A stretch of 64,000 nt of DNA, taken from NCBI GenBank assembly GCA_944392655.1, contig CALXXL010000008.1, positions 1-64,000 on the forward strand, read 5' to 3'. Shown here piece after piece: positions 62,096-64,000 of this stretch (positions are counted from its first letter, which is position 1; every line of letters begins with the position of its first letter). The translations under genes were made by a program, and so were the position numbers. The notes beneath the pieces are model-generated. The model searched no databases. It saw only the letters and a list, made by a program, of their open reading frames with translations, and was not told where the DNA came from. This DNA is from an uncultured Victivallaceae bacterium. Its GTDB lineage: Bacteria; Verrucomicrobiota; Lentisphaeria; Victivallales; Victivallaceae.

Positions 62096-62152
62096 TGGAT
62101 GTAAATATATAAAGATTTACAGTGTTTATTTGAAAAATCAATAATACCGGGA

Positions 62153-62665
62153 TTATTTTGAGGACATATATTTACCGTATTCAAATTGGGCTTCTGTGAC
62201 CTCCTTGGCGGCATTATAAGCCTTTTCATTCAGTTCAAGAAGTCTTTCTTTTTCGAGCTTTCTTGCATTGGTAAGCGCAGGAGTAGCTTGAATGGTACCA
62301 TACTGATAAACCCAGAGACCCTTCACTTTACCGGTCGCCTCATCATATTCCATCGGCAGATCATCGCCCCAATATTCCTGTAAATCCTCAAACAACTGCC
62401 GACTCTCTTCTTTTGCGCTGTATAAAAGCCTATCTTTCATGAAAAGCTGAGCCAATCGTTCAAGTTTCTCCCGCATATCGCGCGCCTTCTCTTGCGCCTG
62501 TTCGAGTTCCCAGTCGCAATGCCGCGCAGAGTCCTCCGCAATTTGTAAACGAAGTTTTAGACCGTTTTCCTTTATATGCGCTCTGAACATCATGAAACCT
62601 ATAACGGCCATCATCAGCAATACTGCGCCCAGGGCGCATATCATCAACTTATTCTTCATGCACAT
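62153..62665 (-). CDS. Membrane-anchored coiled-coil protein
   Basis: A 170-aa protein with AAGGAG at seven bases before ATG 62665. Residues 7-27 are a signal anchor; 30-100 form a coiled coil rich in Glu, Arg and Leu; the C-terminus again is Glu/Lys-rich (130-165). No family recognised. It is divergent from mnmG, 179 bases apart. Confidence 0.65.
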   Translation of the reverse strand: MCMKNKLMICALGAVLLMMAVIGFMMFRAHIKENGLKLRLQIAEDSARHCDWELEQAQEKARDMREKLERLAQLFMKDRLLYSAKEESRQLFEDLQEYWGDDLPMEYDEATGKVKGLWVYQYGTIQATPALTNARKLEKERLLELNEKAYNAAKEVTEAQFEYGKYMSSK

Positions 62666-62844
62666 TTTCCATCTCCTTGCGGGTTATTTCTTCAAACAGT
62701 AGTTTGAAATAATTTCCATGGGTTGTCCTTTTCTTAAAAATAACACTGTTTACAGCAATAACCAATTCAAAGGTTGAAAATCACGCGTTTGGCTATATCT
62801 TATATAGTATAATAAATGAATTTAATCAAACCTGTCTCTTATAT

Positions 62845-64000
62845 ATGTACCAAGTTTACGATGTTATTGTTGTCGGCGGAGGTCACGCCGGATGCGAAGC
62901 CGCCCTAGCCGCCGCACGATTCGGCGCGAAAACTCTACTCCTTACTATCAACCTCGATCATATCGCCCAGATGAGCTGCAACCCGTGCATCGGAGGCATC
63001 GCTAAAGGTCATGTCGTCCGCGAAATCGATGCCCTCGGCGGCGCAATGGCTGCTGTTACCGACTCCGCCAGCATCCAATTCCGGATGCTCAACCGTTCCA
63101 AAGGTCAGGCCGTATGGTCACCCCGCGCTCAGTGCGACAAAATCGCCTACCATAACTGCATGAAGCTTTATCTCGAAAGAACCGAAAATCTCGATATTCT
63201 TCAATCCGAAGCGGTTGAGTTTATTCTCGAAAATGGTCAGATCGCCGGCGTTATCAACCATTTCGGAGAGGAACTGCGCGCAAAAACCGTCGTTATGGCT
63301 TCCGGTACATTCCTTAACGGCAGACTGCACTACGGTATGCGCCACTTCCAGGGAGGAAGAGCTGGAGACCCCGCCAGCATCCCCCTCGCCCAGGCACTCA
63401 AGGAACAGCTCAAACTCCATATCGGACGGCTCAAAACCGGTACGCCTCCACGCGTTCTCGCAAAATCTATCGACTTCTCCGATATGGAATTGCAGCGTTC
63501 CGAAAACTCCGGCGAGGCGTTCTCCTTTTACCCCCTCCCCCGGTGGCTGCCCAAAACAAAACACAAGCATCTGCCATGCTACGGCGTATATTCTACTAAA
63601 GAGACCGCCGAAATCGTCCGGGCAAACCTGATGGAGGCACCTTTGTATCAGGGCAAAATTGAAGGTATCGGAGCCAGATATTGCCCATCATTTGAAGATA
63701 AAGTCGTCCGTTTCGCTCATCACGAACGCCACCTCCTGTACCTTGAACCAGAAGGCGAAAATACTGATGAGTACTACCTTAACGGCATATCCACCAGCCT
63801 GCCGCCACGCATTCAGAAGATGATGCTCGCTACTATTCCAGGTCTCGAAAACGCCATCATCACCCGGTACGCTTACGCAATCGAGTATGACTTCATTTTT
63901 CCCGACCAGATGTACCGGACATGTCAGAATAAAATCTATCCCAACTTGTTCACCGCCGGTCAGATCAACGGCACCAGCGGCTATGAAGAGGCCGCCGGTC
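62845..64000 (+). CDS. mnmG: tRNA uridine-5-carboxymethylaminomethyl modification enzyme MnmG (partial)
   Basis: The first 385 codons, cut by the window edge. VVGGGHAGCEAALAAARFG binds FAD; MSCNPCIGGIAKGHVVREID, HFQGGRAGDPAS and LKTGTPPRVL are conserved MnmG (GidA) motifs. With MnmE it modifies the wobble uridine of several tRNAs. In many bacteria this gene lies next to the replication origin. The ribosome site is weak. Confidence 0.95.
   Translation, partial: MYQVYDVIVVGGGHAGCEAALAAARFGAKTLLLTINLDHIAQMSCNPCIGGIAKGHVVREIDALGGAMAAVTDSASIQFRMLNRSKGQAVWSPRAQCDKIAYHNCMKLYLERTENLDILQSEAVEFILENGQIAGVINHFGEELRAKTVVMASGTFLNGRLHYGMRHFQGGRAGDPASIPLAQALKEQLKLHIGRLKTGTPPRVLAKSIDFSDMELQRSENSGEAFSFYPLPRWLPKTKHKHLPCYGVYSTKETAEIVRANLMEAPLYQGKIEGIGARYCPSFEDKVVRFAHHERHLLYLEPEGENTDEYYLNGISTSLPPRIQKMMLATIPGLENAIITRYAYAIEYDFIFPDQMYRTCQNKIYPNLFTAGQINGTSGYEEAAG

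Larger units (their letters stand above)
59852..62152. other. 2.3-kb AT-rich, repeat-filled non-coding region
   Basis: No believable gene is seen; the open frames lack ribosome sites and have unusual composition. From about 60.6 kb the + strand is very poor in C: bases 61081-61200 hold 29 G and 8 C. It carries diverged repeats (separate entries). It lies between murG and a small minus-strand gene next to mnmG. It could be a replication-linked region, decayed mobile DNA or a long RNA; the sequence does not decide. Confidence 0.6.

Noticed and set aside
61086-62229. Several minus-strand open frames with repeated PCNH-like residues
   Set aside because: The repeated residues are simply the reverse strand of the TGATTACATGGCAAG repeats; no start signals.
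1-64000. CRISPR array, prophage, IS element or rRNA
   Set aside because: No regularly spaced direct repeats with unique spacers, no transposase, integrase, phage structural or rRNA sequence was recognised on either strand.

Overview
The window looks like a stretch of chromosome from a Gram-negative, sugar-degrading, probably anaerobic bacterium. It carries an LPS heptosyltransferase, many lipoproteins with clear lipoboxes, glycoside hydrolases of families 36 and 84, CBM9-type sugar-binding proteins, KDG kinase plus KDPGal-type aldolase, and a eukaryote-like UDP-sugar pyrophosphorylase. This mix fits the Planctomycetes-Verrucomicrobia-Chlamydiae group, most likely a gut Lentisphaerota/Victivallales relative. 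That placement is inference from gene content; no rRNA is present to fix it.

Bases 1-3,390 are accessory DNA. Three copies of a ~190-base module each carry a 31-codon micro-ORF that appears on no standard gene list, and between them lie a small zinc-ribbon protein and a repeat-tailed lipoprotein. Bases 3,385-7,860 hold a conserved protein of unknown function, a tail-anchored protein, the KDG kinase/aldolase pair and two unknown proteins, ending at a tRNA-Leu(UAG). Bases 8,140-13,354 are purA-rodA-pepD followed by a lipoprotein that looks like a degenerate 2-oxoacid:ferredoxin oxidoreductase. Then come an amidohydrolase and an extended SDR (minus strand), a znuABC-type metal transporter, a TPR lipoprotein and dnaG.

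Bases 20,761-36,633 carry a DUF819 transporter, a serine beta-lactamase-like protein without a signal peptide, a CBM9 lipoprotein, a sugar isomerase-like protein, recJ, a GH36 enzyme, an SAH-hydrolase-like protein beside an MTA/SAH deaminase, an extremely acidic small protein, a U32-like protein, a secreted GH84-CBM9 enzyme with an operator-like palindrome in its promoter, a frameshifted DUF4186 gene and a membrane metallophosphoesterase. Bases 36,681-40,033 are a ribose-type sugar ABC operon on the minus strand.

Bases 40,147-59,819 are mostly housekeeping: a flippase-like membrane protein, a MetF protein with a cysteine-rich C-terminal domain, aconitase, uracil-DNA glycosylase, phosphatidylethanolamine synthesis (psd, pssA), an epimerase, a CYTH protein, phosphofructokinase, polyphosphate kinase, heptosyltransferase, UDP-sugar pyrophosphorylase, and ftsW-murG from the cell-wall cluster. 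After murG lie 2.3 kb of AT-rich, C-poor, repeat-filled DNA with no believable gene, followed by a small membrane coiled-coil protein and the 5' part of mnmG (gidA), which is cut by the window edge. Because mnmG often sits next to the replication origin, this repeat region deserves a test as an origin or other structural element, but it lacks clear DnaA boxes.
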